From contig NZ_NISX01000014.1 in the NCBI RefSeq assembly GCF_002591895.1, positions 2,719 to 66,718 of the forward strand: 64,000 bases of DNA. The letters run 5' to 3'. The notes under the pieces were generated by a model, which made no database searches, was not told where the DNA came from, and saw only the letters and a program-made list of their open reading frames with translations. The DNA is from Lacimicrobium alkaliphilum. GTDB taxonomy: Bacteria; Pseudomonadota; Gammaproteobacteria; Enterobacterales; Alteromonadaceae. Below, in pieces: positions 39,152-48,557 of the stretch (position 1 is the stretch's first letter; each line of letters opens with the position of its first letter). A program made the position numbers and the translations under genes.

Positions 39152-40480
39152 CTAAGGCTGTACTTTGCTTTTCACTTCGCCATCGGCAAAACGTGTAGTG
39201 AGTTCATCGCCGGGTTTTAATGCCTTTGCTGTTTTAACCACCTGATCATCTTTAAGGCTGATACTGTAGCCCCGACTCAATGTCGCCAGGGGGCTGACGG
39301 TGTTGAGTAAATGACTGTTATTGGCAAGGGCCTGGTGTTTATCGCGTATATTCTTGCGCAGGTGGCTATTCAGACTCTGCCACTGGTATTGCAGCTGTTG
39401 TTGCATTGCCTGCAGCTTTTGTTGTGGCGATTGCTGCTGTAACCGGGTCTGCAATCCGGTCACGTTTTCCCGTGCATGGCCAAGCTGACGCGCCAGCGCG
39501 TGATTCAGATCGCTATGCAGTCTGTCCAGATGCTGGTTCTGTTGTTGTAGTCTGGCCTTGGGATGGGCGCGTTGCAATTGCTCCAACGCCAGGTTCTGGC
39601 GGCCTTGTAATTGCTTTATCTGAGTGTTCATGGCCTGATGCAGACGCCGGATTGTTTGTGCCAGCCGGTTTTCCAGCTCTTGTTTATCCTGGCTGACCAG
39701 TTCGGCTGCGGCGGAGGGAGTGGGTGCTCGCAGATCGGCGACAAAATCGGCAATACTGACATCCACTTCATGGCCTACAGCGCTGATTACTGGCAGGCCG
39801 GAAGAGAAAATAGCCCGCGCCAGATGTTCATCATTGAAGCACCAGAGATCTTCCAGCGAGCCGCCGCCACGGCCCAGAATCAATACATCCACCTCGTTTC
39901 GCTGATTGGCCAGTTGTAAGGCGTTTATCAGCTGCGCCGGGGCACTGTCACCCTGAACCTGACTGGGATAAATTATCACTTCAATCGCCGGGTTACGCCG
40001 TTTCAGCACGGTAAGAATGTCATGCAGGGCAGCGCCGGTGGCAGAGGTGATGATACCGACTTTTACAATGGGGTGTGGAATAGGGTGCTTGTGTTGCTGA
40101 TCAAACAAACCTTCTGCAGCCAGACGTTGTTTTAACTGTTCAAACTGCTGTTTCAGCAGCCCTTCACCCTCAGGCTCCATGTGTTCGGCAATCAGCTGAT
40201 AATCACCTCTGGGTTCGTACAAGCTCAATGTTGCTCTGACCAGCACCCGGTCGCCTTCTTTAGGGCGCAGCGTCACGCGGCGATTAGCATTGCGGAACAT
40301 GGCCGTACGCACCTGCGCCCGGTCATCTTTGAGGGTGAAATACCAGTGACCCGAGCCGGCTGCCACAAAGTTTGAGATTTCCGCCCGTACCCACACCTGA
40401 CCGATTTCGCTCTCCAGCACCATCCGGGCCTGGCGATTCAGTCGGCTGACGGTATAAATGGTGTCACGGGAAGCTTGCAT
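39152..40480 (-). CDS. xseA: Exodeoxyribonuclease VII large subunit
   Basis: A 442-residue catalytic subunit that degrades single-stranded DNA. The N-terminal OB fold (VRAEISNFVAAGSGHWYFTL), the catalytic region (VGIITSATGAALHDILTVL, LILGRGGGSLEDLWCFNDE, PVISAVGHEVDVSIADFVAD), a long coiled-coil rich in Gln and Leu, and the C-terminal LSRGYSISLKDDQVV block are all present. It needs XseB, which is not in the window. Confidence 0.96.
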   Translation of the reverse strand: MQASRDTIYTVSRLNRQARMVLESEIGQVWVRAEISNFVAAGSGHWYFTLKDDRAQVRTAMFRNANRRVTLRPKEGDRVLVRATLSLYEPRGDYQLIAEHMEPEGEGLLKQQFEQLKQRLAAEGLFDQQHKHPIPHPIVKVGIITSATGAALHDILTVLKRRNPAIEVIIYPSQVQGDSAPAQLINALQLANQRNEVDVLILGRGGGSLEDLWCFNDEHLARAIFSSGLPVISAVGHEVDVSIADFVADLRAPTPSAAAELVSQDKQELENRLAQTIRRLHQAMNTQIKQLQGRQNLALEQLQRAHPKARLQQQNQHLDRLHSDLNHALARQLGHARENVTGLQTRLQQQSPQQKLQAMQQQLQYQWQSLNSHLRKNIRDKHQALANNSHLLNTVSPLATLSRGYSISLKDDQVVKTAKALKPGDELTTRFADGEVKSKVQP

Positions 40481-40692
40481 AATACGGCGTTCGCTGGTCA
40501 GAGAGAGTCAGTTGCAGAGCATAATGCCTGTGCAGCTTAAAGCCAAGTCGCAAGGGTCAGATTGAGCGCTGTAAATGCTGCTTACACTTTTCTGAAAAAT
40601 AAACATTCAGCCCATTGGTTTTAATGATGATGGGCGGATACACTGCCCGGTGTTGTAATTTATCTTTATGCTTATACGGAGAAAAATAAATA

Positions 40693-42027
40693 ATGAAGAG
40701 CATACTGAAGCTGTGTTTGTCACTGTTACTGATAGCACCAGTAACTCAAGCCACTGAGGCCGACGACATACAGCAATTTACCCTGAAAAATGGCATGCAG
40801 ATCCTGGTGCTTGAAGATGACTCTATTCCTAATGCCAATATGTATTTGTTCTGGAAAGTGGGCTCACGGAATGAATACCCCGGCATTACCGGTCTGTCGC
40901 ATTTTTTTGAGCACATGATGTTTAACGGTTCAGAAAAATACGGCCCTAAAATGTTCGACCGCACAATGGAAGCCGCAGGTGGTGCCAACAATGCCTACAC
41001 CACCGAAAACCTCACCGTATATACCGATTGGTTTCCGGCTGATGCGCTGGAGCTTATGTTCGATCTCGAAGCCGACCGGATTGCTAATCTGGATATTGAC
41101 CCACAAGTGGTGGAAAGTGAACGAGGCGTGGTGATGTCTGAGCGCAGTACCGGCCTGGAAAATTCCAACTTCCGCACTCTGCATGAAGAGGTCAAAGGCG
41201 TGGCCTTTCGTGCGCACCCTTACAGCTGGTCAGTAATTGGACATGATTCTGACATTGCCAACTGGACTCTCGAAGATTTGCGTCAGTACCATAAAACCTA
41301 TTATGCACCGAATAATGCCGTGGTGGTGATCGTTGGTGCGGTACAATTTGATGAGGTGAAAAAACTGGCTGAGGCCTATTTCGAACCCATTCCGGCTCAG
41401 CCCGAACCGCGTAAGATTCATACGGTGGAGCCTGAGCAGAAAGGCGAGCGGCGCACCTATGTAATGAAAGAGTCGGTTACCAGCCCCAATCTGCTGATGG
41501 CGTTTCATATTCCGCCCACCGGCCACAAAGATAACTACGCTCTGCAAATGCTGGGTGACATTCTCGCCAATGGCAACAGCTCCAGATTAAAGCAGTCTCT
41601 GGTGTTTGAGCAAAAACTGGCCACCAATGTGATGACCTATATTCCTGACTCGTTTGATGCCAACCTGTTTTACCTCTACGCCATCGCCACACCGGATACT
41701 TCTGCAGAAGACCTTGAAAAGGGGCTGGTCGCGCAAATCAGTGAGGTTATTGAACAGGGGGTCAGTGACAATGAGCTGCAGAAAGTTAAAAACAGCCGCT
41801 TGGTGAGTTTTTACCGCCAGATGCAGACCATCAACGGTAAGGCCGATACTATCGGCACCTATCAGGTCTATTTTGACGATTACAAGCAACTGTTTGAGCT
41901 CCCCGCGCAATTAGATAAAGTCAGCGCCGCTGATATTCAGCGAGTCGCGAAAACCTACCTGAAAAAAGCCAATGGTACTGTCGGTATTCTGAATAATAAG
42001 GAAGATTCCTATGCACAAGATCGTTAA
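40693..42027 (+). CDS. M16 family zinc metallopeptidase, catalytic subunit
   Basis: A 444-residue exported peptidase: signal peptide LKLCLSLLLIAPVTQA, then the inverted zinc motif HFFEH in ITGLSHFFEHMMFNGSEKY (about residues 63-81) with the distal glutamate in LMFDLEADRIANL. The second, inactive M16 half follows. Substrate unknown; such pairs degrade peptides in the periplasm or process small peptides. It overlaps the next gene by 17 bp, so the two form a heterodimer pair. Confidence 0.92.
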   Translation: MKSILKLCLSLLLIAPVTQATEADDIQQFTLKNGMQILVLEDDSIPNANMYLFWKVGSRNEYPGITGLSHFFEHMMFNGSEKYGPKMFDRTMEAAGGANNAYTTENLTVYTDWFPADALELMFDLEADRIANLDIDPQVVESERGVVMSERSTGLENSNFRTLHEEVKGVAFRAHPYSWSVIGHDSDIANWTLEDLRQYHKTYYAPNNAVVVIVGAVQFDEVKKLAEAYFEPIPAQPEPRKIHTVEPEQKGERRTYVMKESVTSPNLLMAFHIPPTGHKDNYALQMLGDILANGNSSRLKQSLVFEQKLATNVMTYIPDSFDANLFYLYAIATPDTSAEDLEKGLVAQISEVIEQGVSDNELQKVKNSRLVSFYRQMQTINGKADTIGTYQVYFDDYKQLFELPAQLDKVSAADIQRVAKTYLKKANGTVGILNNKEDSYAQDR

Positions 42028-43393
42028 TCGTCTGCTGACAATTCTGACGTTCAGCGTATTCAGCGTGTCGGCGGCAGAATTTAAACTGCCTGTTTACGAA
42101 AAGCTGGTGCTGGAAAATGGCCTCACCCTGTATCTTATGGAGCAGCACGAAGTTCCGTTGATTGACGCAGTGGTAACCGTTAAAGCTGGTGCTGTGCAGG
42201 ACAACAAGTCTGGTCAGGCTGAAATGACCGCTAACGCGTTGTTACTGGGAAGTGGTGGCTTAACGCGCGCCGAATTTGAACAGCAACTGGATTTTATCGG
42301 TGCCAATATCAATGCCGGTGGTGGTTTGGAAGCCAGCCAGGTGGCCGCATCATTTGCCAGCAAAGACGAAGATAAAGTACTGAAGATGCTGGCAGATGCA
42401 TTGTTGCGTGCAGACTTTGCAGAACAGGAAGTGGCGGCCTACCAGCAACGGCATCTGGCAGCGTTGCAACAGGCTCAGGAAAGCCCTAAGGCAGTCATCG
42501 GTGATTATTTTAATGCGCTATTGTTTGCCGGGCACCCCTATGCGAAACAGCGAAGTGGAAATATCGCCAGCGTCAGAACTATGCAGGTATCTGATCTAAA
42601 AGATTTTTATACCAAATGGTATCGACCCGACAATGCGGCCATCAGCATAGTGGGAGACTTCGACAGCGACAAAATAATCAGTAAAATCAAAGCCCTGTTC
42701 GGCAACTGGCAGGGTAACAGCGAGAACTTTTCAGTGCCACCAGCCAAAGTGAAGCCTGCTAAAGCCAAAGTGCTGCTGGTTGATAAGCCTGATGCACGGG
42801 AAAGCACCTATATTATTGGTGGCAAGGGAATCGCCCGCAGCAACCCGGACTATGTAGCATTGCAGGTGGTTAATACCATACTGGGCGGGCGTTTTACTTC
42901 CTGGCTGAATGATGAGTTAAGAGTCAACACAGGGCTGACTTATGGTGCCAGAAGCAGCTTTAGTGCTTATCAGCAGGGGGGAAGTTTCAGTATTTATACT
43001 TTTACCCAGACCGATAAAACCAAAGAAGCCATCGACCTGACCCTGAAAACCTACGCAAGACTCTGGCAACAGGGTATTGATAAAGCGACACTGGATTCTG
43101 CCAAAGCCTATGTAAAAGGACAGTTTCCACCCAAATATGAAACGTCCGGTGAGCTGGCTGAATTGCTCAGTGGTATGTTTGTATACGGCTATGACGAGAC
43201 CTTTATCAATAACTTCAGTGACAATGTTAATGCACTGGATCTGGATAAAACCAAGTCGTTGATCAAGCAGTACTTCCCAAAAGAGCATCTGCAAATGGTG
43301 GTAATTGGCAACGCCGACGCGCTCAGGCCAGTAGTGAGTGAATACGGTGAGCTGATTGAAACGAAGATCGATACACAGCAGATTAGTCTTTAA
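42011..43393 (+). CDS. M16 family peptidase-like protein, non-catalytic partner
   Basis: A 460-residue exported M16-fold protein (signal peptide LLTILTFSVFSVSAAEFKL). In the place of HxxEH it reads SGQAEMTANALLLGSGG, so both zinc histidines are missing. The rest of the fold (AISIVGDFDSDKIISKIKAL, GLTYGARSSFSAYQQGGSF) is intact. It probably supplies the substrate-binding half for the preceding catalytic subunit, like the alpha/beta pairs of mitochondrial processing peptidase. The start overlaps the upstream gene by 17 bp. Confidence 0.9.
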   Translation: MHKIVNRLLTILTFSVFSVSAAEFKLPVYEKLVLENGLTLYLMEQHEVPLIDAVVTVKAGAVQDNKSGQAEMTANALLLGSGGLTRAEFEQQLDFIGANINAGGGLEASQVAASFASKDEDKVLKMLADALLRADFAEQEVAAYQQRHLAALQQAQESPKAVIGDYFNALLFAGHPYAKQRSGNIASVRTMQVSDLKDFYTKWYRPDNAAISIVGDFDSDKIISKIKALFGNWQGNSENFSVPPAKVKPAKAKVLLVDKPDARESTYIIGGKGIARSNPDYVALQVVNTILGGRFTSWLNDELRVNTGLTYGARSSFSAYQQGGSFSIYTFTQTDKTKEAIDLTLKTYARLWQQGIDKATLDSAKAYVKGQFPPKYETSGELAELLSGMFVYGYDETFINNFSDNVNALDLDKTKSLIKQYFPKEHLQMVVIGNADALRPVVSEYGELIETKIDTQQISL

Positions 43394-43829
43394 CCGCCGT
43401 GAAAGAAGGATTTCACCACAGAGCCACAGAGGGCACAGAGAAGTAAAAGGGGCTTAGCGGTTAATCCCTCTGGACTTCGCGCCTTGGCGAGATCAATAAG
43501 AAATTCTGAAGATCACACAGAGACGCAAAGATCGCACAGTGGTAGAGGATATTAAACCCTTAGTACCTCTGTGTTCTCCGTGTCTCTGTGGTTATTTTTG
43601 TCTTTATTGAAGTCGCTGGATACCGGTAACGACACGCGGGTATGACCGTCTGTCATTCCCGCGTGTCTTTGGCGGGAATCCAGTGCCCTTGCGGCTCTGC
43701 GAGATCAATAAGAAATTCTGAAGATCACGCTGAGGCGCAAAGATCACAGAGTGGTTGAGGACATTAAACCCTTAGTACCTCTGTGTTCTCTGTGTCTCTG
43801 TGGTTATTCTTGTCTTTATTAAAGGTTCC
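43394..43829. repeat. Compound repeat region with a 212-bp duplication
   Basis: No gene. A CACAGAG half-element (43411-43478) is followed by two diverged copies of a unit of about 120 bp, 43487-43609 and 43699-43820 (both start GCGAGATCAATAAGAAATTC and end near GGTTATTNTTGTCTTTATT). Between them is an element with GTCATTCCCGCG (43650-43661) inverted against GGCGGGAATCCAG (43671-43683), the same type as in the 341-bp tandem units at 20.6-21.4 kb. Confidence 0.8.
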
Positions 43830-44504
43830 TTAATACGCCGGCATCAGAAACACCTCACGTACACAGTTGCGCGGGTTGGCATTGATGGCATACAGCACGG
43901 CATCGGCCACATCCTGCGGATCCAGTTTGTCGGGCTTGGGTTCGTCAAAAAATGGTGTATTCACCATGCCCGGTGCGATGGTGGTCAGGCGGCCCTGCCA
44001 TTCCTTCATCTCTTCAGCCAGATTACTGGCAAAACCATGCACAAACCATTTTGTGGCGCCGTAGACTGAGCCTTTAAGGGTGATACGCCCGGCGGCGGAG
44101 CCGGTCATAATAAAATGCCCGGTGGTTTCGCGTAAGTGCGGCAGAGTCAGTTTGGCGGTGTAGAGCAGGGCATTGATATTCAGGCTGATCATCTTATCCC
44201 ATTCCTTTGGATCTCCCTGCTCTGTGCCGGGCACTGAAGCGCCCGTACCGGCATTGGCAAAAACCACATCCAGACGGCCGAATTTCTCTACGCCGGTTTT
44301 CACCACATTTTCCAGTGCCGCAAAATCGGTCACATCGGCGGCGATGCCCACCGCATGGGATTCACCAAATTCTGCCACCAGTTTTTCCAGTAACTCACCC
44401 CGGCGGGCGGTGAGGATCAGCTTGTGCCCTTCAGCGGCCGCCTTGCGGGCTGTGGCTTCACCGATACCGCTGGAGGCACCGGTAATCAACATTACTTTAG
44501 ACAT
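43830..44504 (-). CDS. SDR family oxidoreductase
   Basis: A 224-residue short-chain dehydrogenase: cofactor motif TGASSGIGEATARK (residues 8-21), NAG motif DVVFANAGTG, catalytic Ser in MTGSAAGRI and the pair YGATK. It resembles the YdfG/serine-3-dehydrogenase-type group; the substrate is not predictable. The first 76 bp of its start region recur as a broken stub at 60468-60543, bracketing the 16-kb island. Its upstream neighbour is the TonB receptor terminator. Confidence 0.9.
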   Translation of the reverse strand: MSKVMLITGASSGIGEATARKAAAEGHKLILTARRGELLEKLVAEFGESHAVGIAADVTDFAALENVVKTGVEKFGRLDVVFANAGTGASVPGTEQGDPKEWDKMISLNINALLYTAKLTLPHLRETTGHFIMTGSAAGRITLKGSVYGATKWFVHGFASNLAEEMKEWQGRLTTIAPGMVNTPFFDEPKPDKLDPQDVADAVLYAINANPRNCVREVFLMPAY

Positions 44505-44517
44505 ATTTGGCTCCTGT
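44442..44517. repeat. 76-bp direct repeat, left copy (island boundary)
   Basis: It covers the first 21 or so codons of the SDR gene and its ribosome binding site (CAGGAGCCAA on the minus strand). It matches 60468-60543 at 71 of 76 positions in the same orientation. Homology stops abruptly at both ends: toward the gene body at CCCGCAAG and upstream at ACAGGAG. Confidence 0.85.
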
Positions 44518-44630
44518 TATTTTTCCGAGTTTTGAGCGGACGTCGCTGAATAATGATGGCATAAATCGTTGGTGTTTAAGTACTGATTAATTGCGCTTAT
44601 ATGAATGGCTTCATAATAATTCTTATGGAT

Positions 44631-44654
44631 AAAAAAGCCCGGAATAATCCGGGC
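44631..44654 (-). terminator. Rho-independent terminator of the TonB receptor gene
   Basis: On the minus strand GCCCGGA and TCCGGGC form a 7-bp stem around TTAT, followed by TTTTTT. It lies 26 bp after the receptor stop and separates it from the SDR gene. Confidence 0.92.
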
Positions 44655-44679
44655 ACAGGGAGAATATCAACGTTTGATA

Positions 44680-47073
44680 TTAAAAGAATGAATATTTCAG
44701 GCTGATACCGAAGGTGCGCGGATTATTCCAGTTAGCCTGAACGGAATTGATGGGCAGTCCATCTACAATCTGAGAATGTACAACAGCCCTGGTCAATACA
44801 GCCTCGTCAGTGAGATTATTAGCAAAGACGTCCAACTGAATATTATCGTTTATCTCCCAGCTTATTCTGGCGTTTGCCATGATGTGGGCATCAACTTTTG
44901 CCTCTGGAATGTTGGTGTCAAAGGCATAGTAGTCATCTACAAAAGTCAGTTGCAGATAAGGTGTCAAAAGGCCCTCATCCAGTTCAATCTCATAGCGACC
45001 ACTGAGCCCGAATGTGTAACCTGGTGACATGGCCGGAGACCAGCCCTTAAAGCTGAATTGACTGTTTGGGTCATTGATATCCTGACGACCCTGGAAGTTC
45101 CCCAGTCCCAGCAAAGGCCGTAAATCACTATTACCCACGGCGTAGTCATTGGAAAATTCTGAATCTAACAATGACAGGGTGGAGTTAATGGTCAGGGCAT
45201 GGGTAGGACGCCATTGTAAATCAGCTTCAAGTCCATAGGTGGATACGTCACCGCCGTTTTCATAGTATTCAAAGGTAGTGCTAACGCCTTGGTTGACACA
45301 TTGCACTACTGAAAGACCCGCATTGATATCGTTACAGGATACGGCAAAAAGTTGTGCTTTTACGTCAGAGTATTCATTTGCAAATACAGACAGATTCAGA
45401 CGCACCGCGTTATCGAACAGGTAGCTTTTCATGCCCAATTCATAGGAGATCACGTCTTCGTTGTCATATAAAGGATCGGCCCCACGGGCTACCACCCGGG
45501 TATCGTTCGCACCACCGGTCCGATAGCCGGTGGCTGCACTGGCGTATAACATGATGTCTTCTGCAAGATTGTGTTCCACGGCGAGTTTCCACAACACGGC
45601 AGAATCGTCCCAATCGGGAATACTGTCGCCTGTAAAGGTCTTTTCATCTTTGTTATAACGCAGTCCGGCCAATACGCCGGTGGTATCTGTTAGTTGATAG
45701 CGTGCCTGGCCAAATAACGCGAGTGAGTCTACTTTATGCGGATCATGGTCGGGGTTGCCCCAGGAAGGCACAACGAGATCATCTGCTATGCCATCACCGG
45801 TAGTGTCTTCCCGCCACAGCCATTCCCAGTCCGCCTCCTGTGAAAACAGGTAAGCCCCGGCGATCCATGAAAAAGGCCCGTTATTTTCTACCGATGAAAG
45901 CTGTAGCTCAGTAGATATGGCTTGCTGATCATCCTGGCGACCAAACCCACCAACAATATCCAGGCCGCCGTCACTGTAATCACTGTCGTAGAACTGCTGA
46001 CCACTTAATTCTGAATAATTAGTGGTCCATTTTACATTTGCGATATCCAGTGCCCATTCCAGTGTGGCTGTTGCTGACCAGCTTTCTTGCTTATCCAGAG
46101 ACATGGCATTGCGGTAAACATCATAAGGCCCCTTATCATCTCGTTGGGCATCGCCCGGTTGATAAATATGGCCCGGCGTGACTGTGGCTTGTTCATCGAA
46201 TATACCTGAGCCTGGTGAGGTTTCTGTAATCTGATAGCCAGCAATTTGTTGATAGCCCCAAATCGCCTCGGAATTAGAGTCTTTCTTGCTGTAATCAATA
46301 CGCAACATGGCTTTAAAATCGTCAGTATCGTATTTGGTAATATTGCGTGCATAAAACTGGTTTTTTTCACGTAAATCATCGGATGGGCCCGGAACCACAT
46401 GGTTCTCGATCATGCCGTCGTGACGGTCTGCAGATACCACAAAGCGGGTTGCGACCTCGTCACTTACAGGCAGGTTTAATACTGTCTCGTAGGCAGAACG
46501 GTTGTAAGAGCCGTGAGTTGCTTTTATCGAGCCAGAGGTGTATTCCAGTTCGGGCTCTTTAGAAATAACATTAATACTACCGGCAAAGGTATTACGTCCG
46601 TACAAGGTTCCCTGAGGGCCACGCAACACTTCTATTCTCTGAACATCTGAATAGGCGCCCAGGCCAGCGGTGGTGGTGGGTACGTAAACGCCATCCTGAA
46701 ATATTCCTACCACCTGTTCAGCGATACCGGTTCCTGCGACGCCTACTTCGTTGGTGCGGGCACCGCGCATGGCAGGCCTGACTTCACCGCCGGAGCTTCC
46801 GATGCGCAGGCCCGGTGTGAGATTCTCCAGGCCAGTAATATCAATAATACCGGCCCGCTCTATATCGCTGGCGCTAAGCGCAGTTAGGGAAGAGGACACT
46901 TCCTGCAGATCCTGAGGCTGCTTGTTGGCGGTAACTTCAATGCGCTCAATGCCAGCTTGTTGCTCTGCTTGTTCTTCCTGCGCCTTAGCCGTAGTGACAA
47001 AAGCCAGTGTCAACGAGCAGTGCACTGCTGCGGATATGGCTTTACGACGAAAATTTAATTGTGTTTTGTTCAT
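44680..47073 (-). CDS. TonB-dependent outer membrane receptor
   Basis: A 797-residue receptor. A signal peptide (residues 1-31, ending ATAKAQ) is followed by the TonB-box-like IERIEVTANKQPQDLQEV, the plug domain (about residues 50-165, with GTGIAEQVVGIFQDGVYVPT and LRGPQGTLYGRNTFAGSINV) and the beta-barrel ending in an aromatic residue (FGISLKYSFF). Such receptors of Alteromonadales import diverse organic compounds as well as siderophores; the catabolic neighbours argue for an organic substrate. A GACTTCGAAGTC palindrome lies 123 bp upstream. A terminator follows. Confidence 0.95.
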   Translation of the reverse strand: MNKTQLNFRRKAISAAVHCSLTLAFVTTAKAQEEQAEQQAGIERIEVTANKQPQDLQEVSSSLTALSASDIERAGIIDITGLENLTPGLRIGSSGGEVRPAMRGARTNEVGVAGTGIAEQVVGIFQDGVYVPTTTAGLGAYSDVQRIEVLRGPQGTLYGRNTFAGSINVISKEPELEYTSGSIKATHGSYNRSAYETVLNLPVSDEVATRFVVSADRHDGMIENHVVPGPSDDLREKNQFYARNITKYDTDDFKAMLRIDYSKKDSNSEAIWGYQQIAGYQITETSPGSGIFDEQATVTPGHIYQPGDAQRDDKGPYDVYRNAMSLDKQESWSATATLEWALDIANVKWTTNYSELSGQQFYDSDYSDGGLDIVGGFGRQDDQQAISTELQLSSVENNGPFSWIAGAYLFSQEADWEWLWREDTTGDGIADDLVVPSWGNPDHDPHKVDSLALFGQARYQLTDTTGVLAGLRYNKDEKTFTGDSIPDWDDSAVLWKLAVEHNLAEDIMLYASAATGYRTGGANDTRVVARGADPLYDNEDVISYELGMKSYLFDNAVRLNLSVFANEYSDVKAQLFAVSCNDINAGLSVVQCVNQGVSTTFEYYENGGDVSTYGLEADLQWRPTHALTINSTLSLLDSEFSNDYAVGNSDLRPLLGLGNFQGRQDINDPNSQFSFKGWSPAMSPGYTFGLSGRYEIELDEGLLTPYLQLTFVDDYYAFDTNIPEAKVDAHIMANARISWEINDNIQLDVFANNLTDEAVLTRAVVHSQIVDGLPINSVQANWNNPRTFGISLKYSFF

Positions 47074-47433
47074 AGTGTTTGCCCTGCCTGTCTACATTAT
47101 ATAAGTGTCCTATTCGTTCAATTCTGATAACTGACCGACGACACCACTGAGAATGGTTGATGATTTATTGTCCTCATTTAAAATATAATCAAAACGACTT
47201 CGAAGTCAATATAAATGTTAAAAAGTTGCTAATGAAATTAAATCTCGTTTCTTGTTTTTTTATTAAACCATTTAAAATCAGTGTGTTGATGCTAGGTTTT
47301 TTTGTTCTGTTGGGCTTTATGTTGCCTTTTGTGTGTGATTTCGAAGTATTGTTGTGCTGATAAGGTTGTTTCACAAGTGGCGGCAAAACAACCCGCGTGC
47401 CTGAAACCGAAGGAGTCAGGCTCATAGATCCCG
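47074..47433. promoter_or_regulatory. Control region of the TonB receptor gene
   Basis: No credible gene in 360 bp, which are AT-rich. Read toward the receptor, a -10-like TATATT directly precedes the palindrome at 47196-47207. A weaker related sequence GATTTCGAAGTA lies at 47337-47348. A 67-codon plus-strand frame (47157-47360) overlaps these sites and looks non-coding. Confidence 0.5.
47196..47207. promoter_or_regulatory. Putative LacI-family operator, receptor gene
   Basis: GACTTCGAAGTC is a perfect 12-bp palindrome with the central CG typical of LacI-family operators. It recurs at 48479-48490 and, imperfectly, at 56078-56089. It directly follows a TATATT reading toward the receptor, so a bound repressor would cover the transcription start. 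Confidence 0.7.
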
Positions 47434-48429
47434 CTATATTGAAGTGGTTCGGGCCAGAACATCTAAACCTTGCTGTTTGAGCCAATAAGGAATGTCCATA
47501 AATACCCAGTTCTCTGCCAGCTTATTGCCTTGGCGGGAGTACACATCCACAACGCGCATATCTGCACGAATATTCGAAGCAGGAAGTCCCAGAAACCCTC
47601 CGCCAGCGGTGTTAGACAAGTTCGGCCAGCCGAAGAAACAGGCAAACTCTCCCTCTGCAAAACGGCATACATGCCCGTTAAAGACCTTGTCTTTGAGGCC
47701 CTGCCGAAAAGGATACTGATGCTGTTGTTGATAGCGTTCAATGGTATAAGAGGCGCCAATACCAGCAGGACCATACCAAAGCATATCTGGTGACCAGCAC
47801 TTGGCTAACAACTCTGGTGGGCACTGATCATTACCAGATTTATTAAGCTGATCTAAGTCCGCCACCATTTGATTCACCAGAGCAAGGGTTCTATCAGACT
47901 CGCCGGGATCCTGCTGATTAAACAGTAAGCCGTTATGGTGCATGGGGCCGGGATAAACAAAACTGTTGCCGGTCTCCGCTGGTAGCGGGTTCAGGCCGGC
48001 CTGTTTCATCAGAGCTATCCAGTCCATAAAGACGGCATGAGCCGTTATTTTGTTATCTTCTACTTTGAAAAATTCAGCATATCGCAGCATGGTCAGCTTG
48101 CCAGTTGGAGGGATTTTTAGAAAAGCTTTATCAAACAAGCCCATATAATGCCCCATGCTCATTACCCAGCAACTTCCGTCAGCTTCATTGATGCCTGCCA
48201 TAAACACGTCCTGCCTTCTATGCAAAGCCGTAAAATTGTTTTTTAGTGGCTGCCACAAAGACGTGGTTAAAGCAGCAGGTGACTGTTCCTGATCAAAGGG
48301 GTAACAGGCGTATATTTTTGCATCCGAAGTAAAGTGCAGCTCTGTAACGGCCTGGATTGAGTCGGCTTCAGCCTTATCAAATTCTTCTATATATTGCCTG
48401 ACCAGATTCTTCTCATGACTGAAATCCAT
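47434..48429 (-). CDS. SnoaL/NTF2-like two-domain protein A
   Basis: A 331-residue protein made of two NTF2-type alpha+beta barrels (about residues 1-160 and 185-325), of the SnoaL-like polyketide cyclase/ester cyclase group. It is a paralogue of the protein at 57888-58901: both have GHYMGLF/GYYTGLF, IPPTGK/IPATGQ and EDNK in domain 1, and WYGP(A/S)GIG, F-GWP, G(F/W)LG(L/I)P, ENWV and DVLAR in domain 2. The activity of this group is unknown; SnoaL itself is an aldol-type cyclase. It is divergent from the symporter gene, with the operator at 48477-48492 between them. Confidence 0.8.
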   Translation of the reverse strand: MDFSHEKNLVRQYIEEFDKAEADSIQAVTELHFTSDAKIYACYPFDQEQSPAALTTSLWQPLKNNFTALHRRQDVFMAGINEADGSCWVMSMGHYMGLFDKAFLKIPPTGKLTMLRYAEFFKVEDNKITAHAVFMDWIALMKQAGLNPLPAETGNSFVYPGPMHHNGLLFNQQDPGESDRTLALVNQMVADLDQLNKSGNDQCPPELLAKCWSPDMLWYGPAGIGASYTIERYQQQHQYPFRQGLKDKVFNGHVCRFAEGEFACFFGWPNLSNTAGGGFLGLPASNIRADMRVVDVYSRQGNKLAENWVFMDIPYWLKQQGLDVLARTTSI

Positions 48430-48476
48430 GCTTATCTCCTTAAAGTGGGGTTGGATAAAAATTCTCTAAAGAACTG

Positions 48477-48492
48477 ATGACTTCGAAGTCAT
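48477..48492. promoter_or_regulatory. Putative LacI-family operator, divergent SnoaL A/symporter promoter
   Basis: ATGACTTCGAAGTCAT is a perfect 16-bp palindrome between the divergent genes at 48429 and 48558. On the minus strand a -35-like TTTACA and a -10-like CATAAT (18-bp spacing) lead straight into it. It is the longest and most symmetric copy of the motif in the island. Confidence 0.78.
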
Positions 48493-48557
48493 TATGTAAT
48501 AGATTAGTTAATATTGTAAACAATCAGACTCAATGACAAGCAAAAAGAGTTCATATC

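Noticed and set aside
47157-47360. A 67-codon plus-strand frame upstream of the TonB receptor.
   Set aside because: It covers the putative operator region, is AT-rich and low in complexity, and has no ribosome site or family match.
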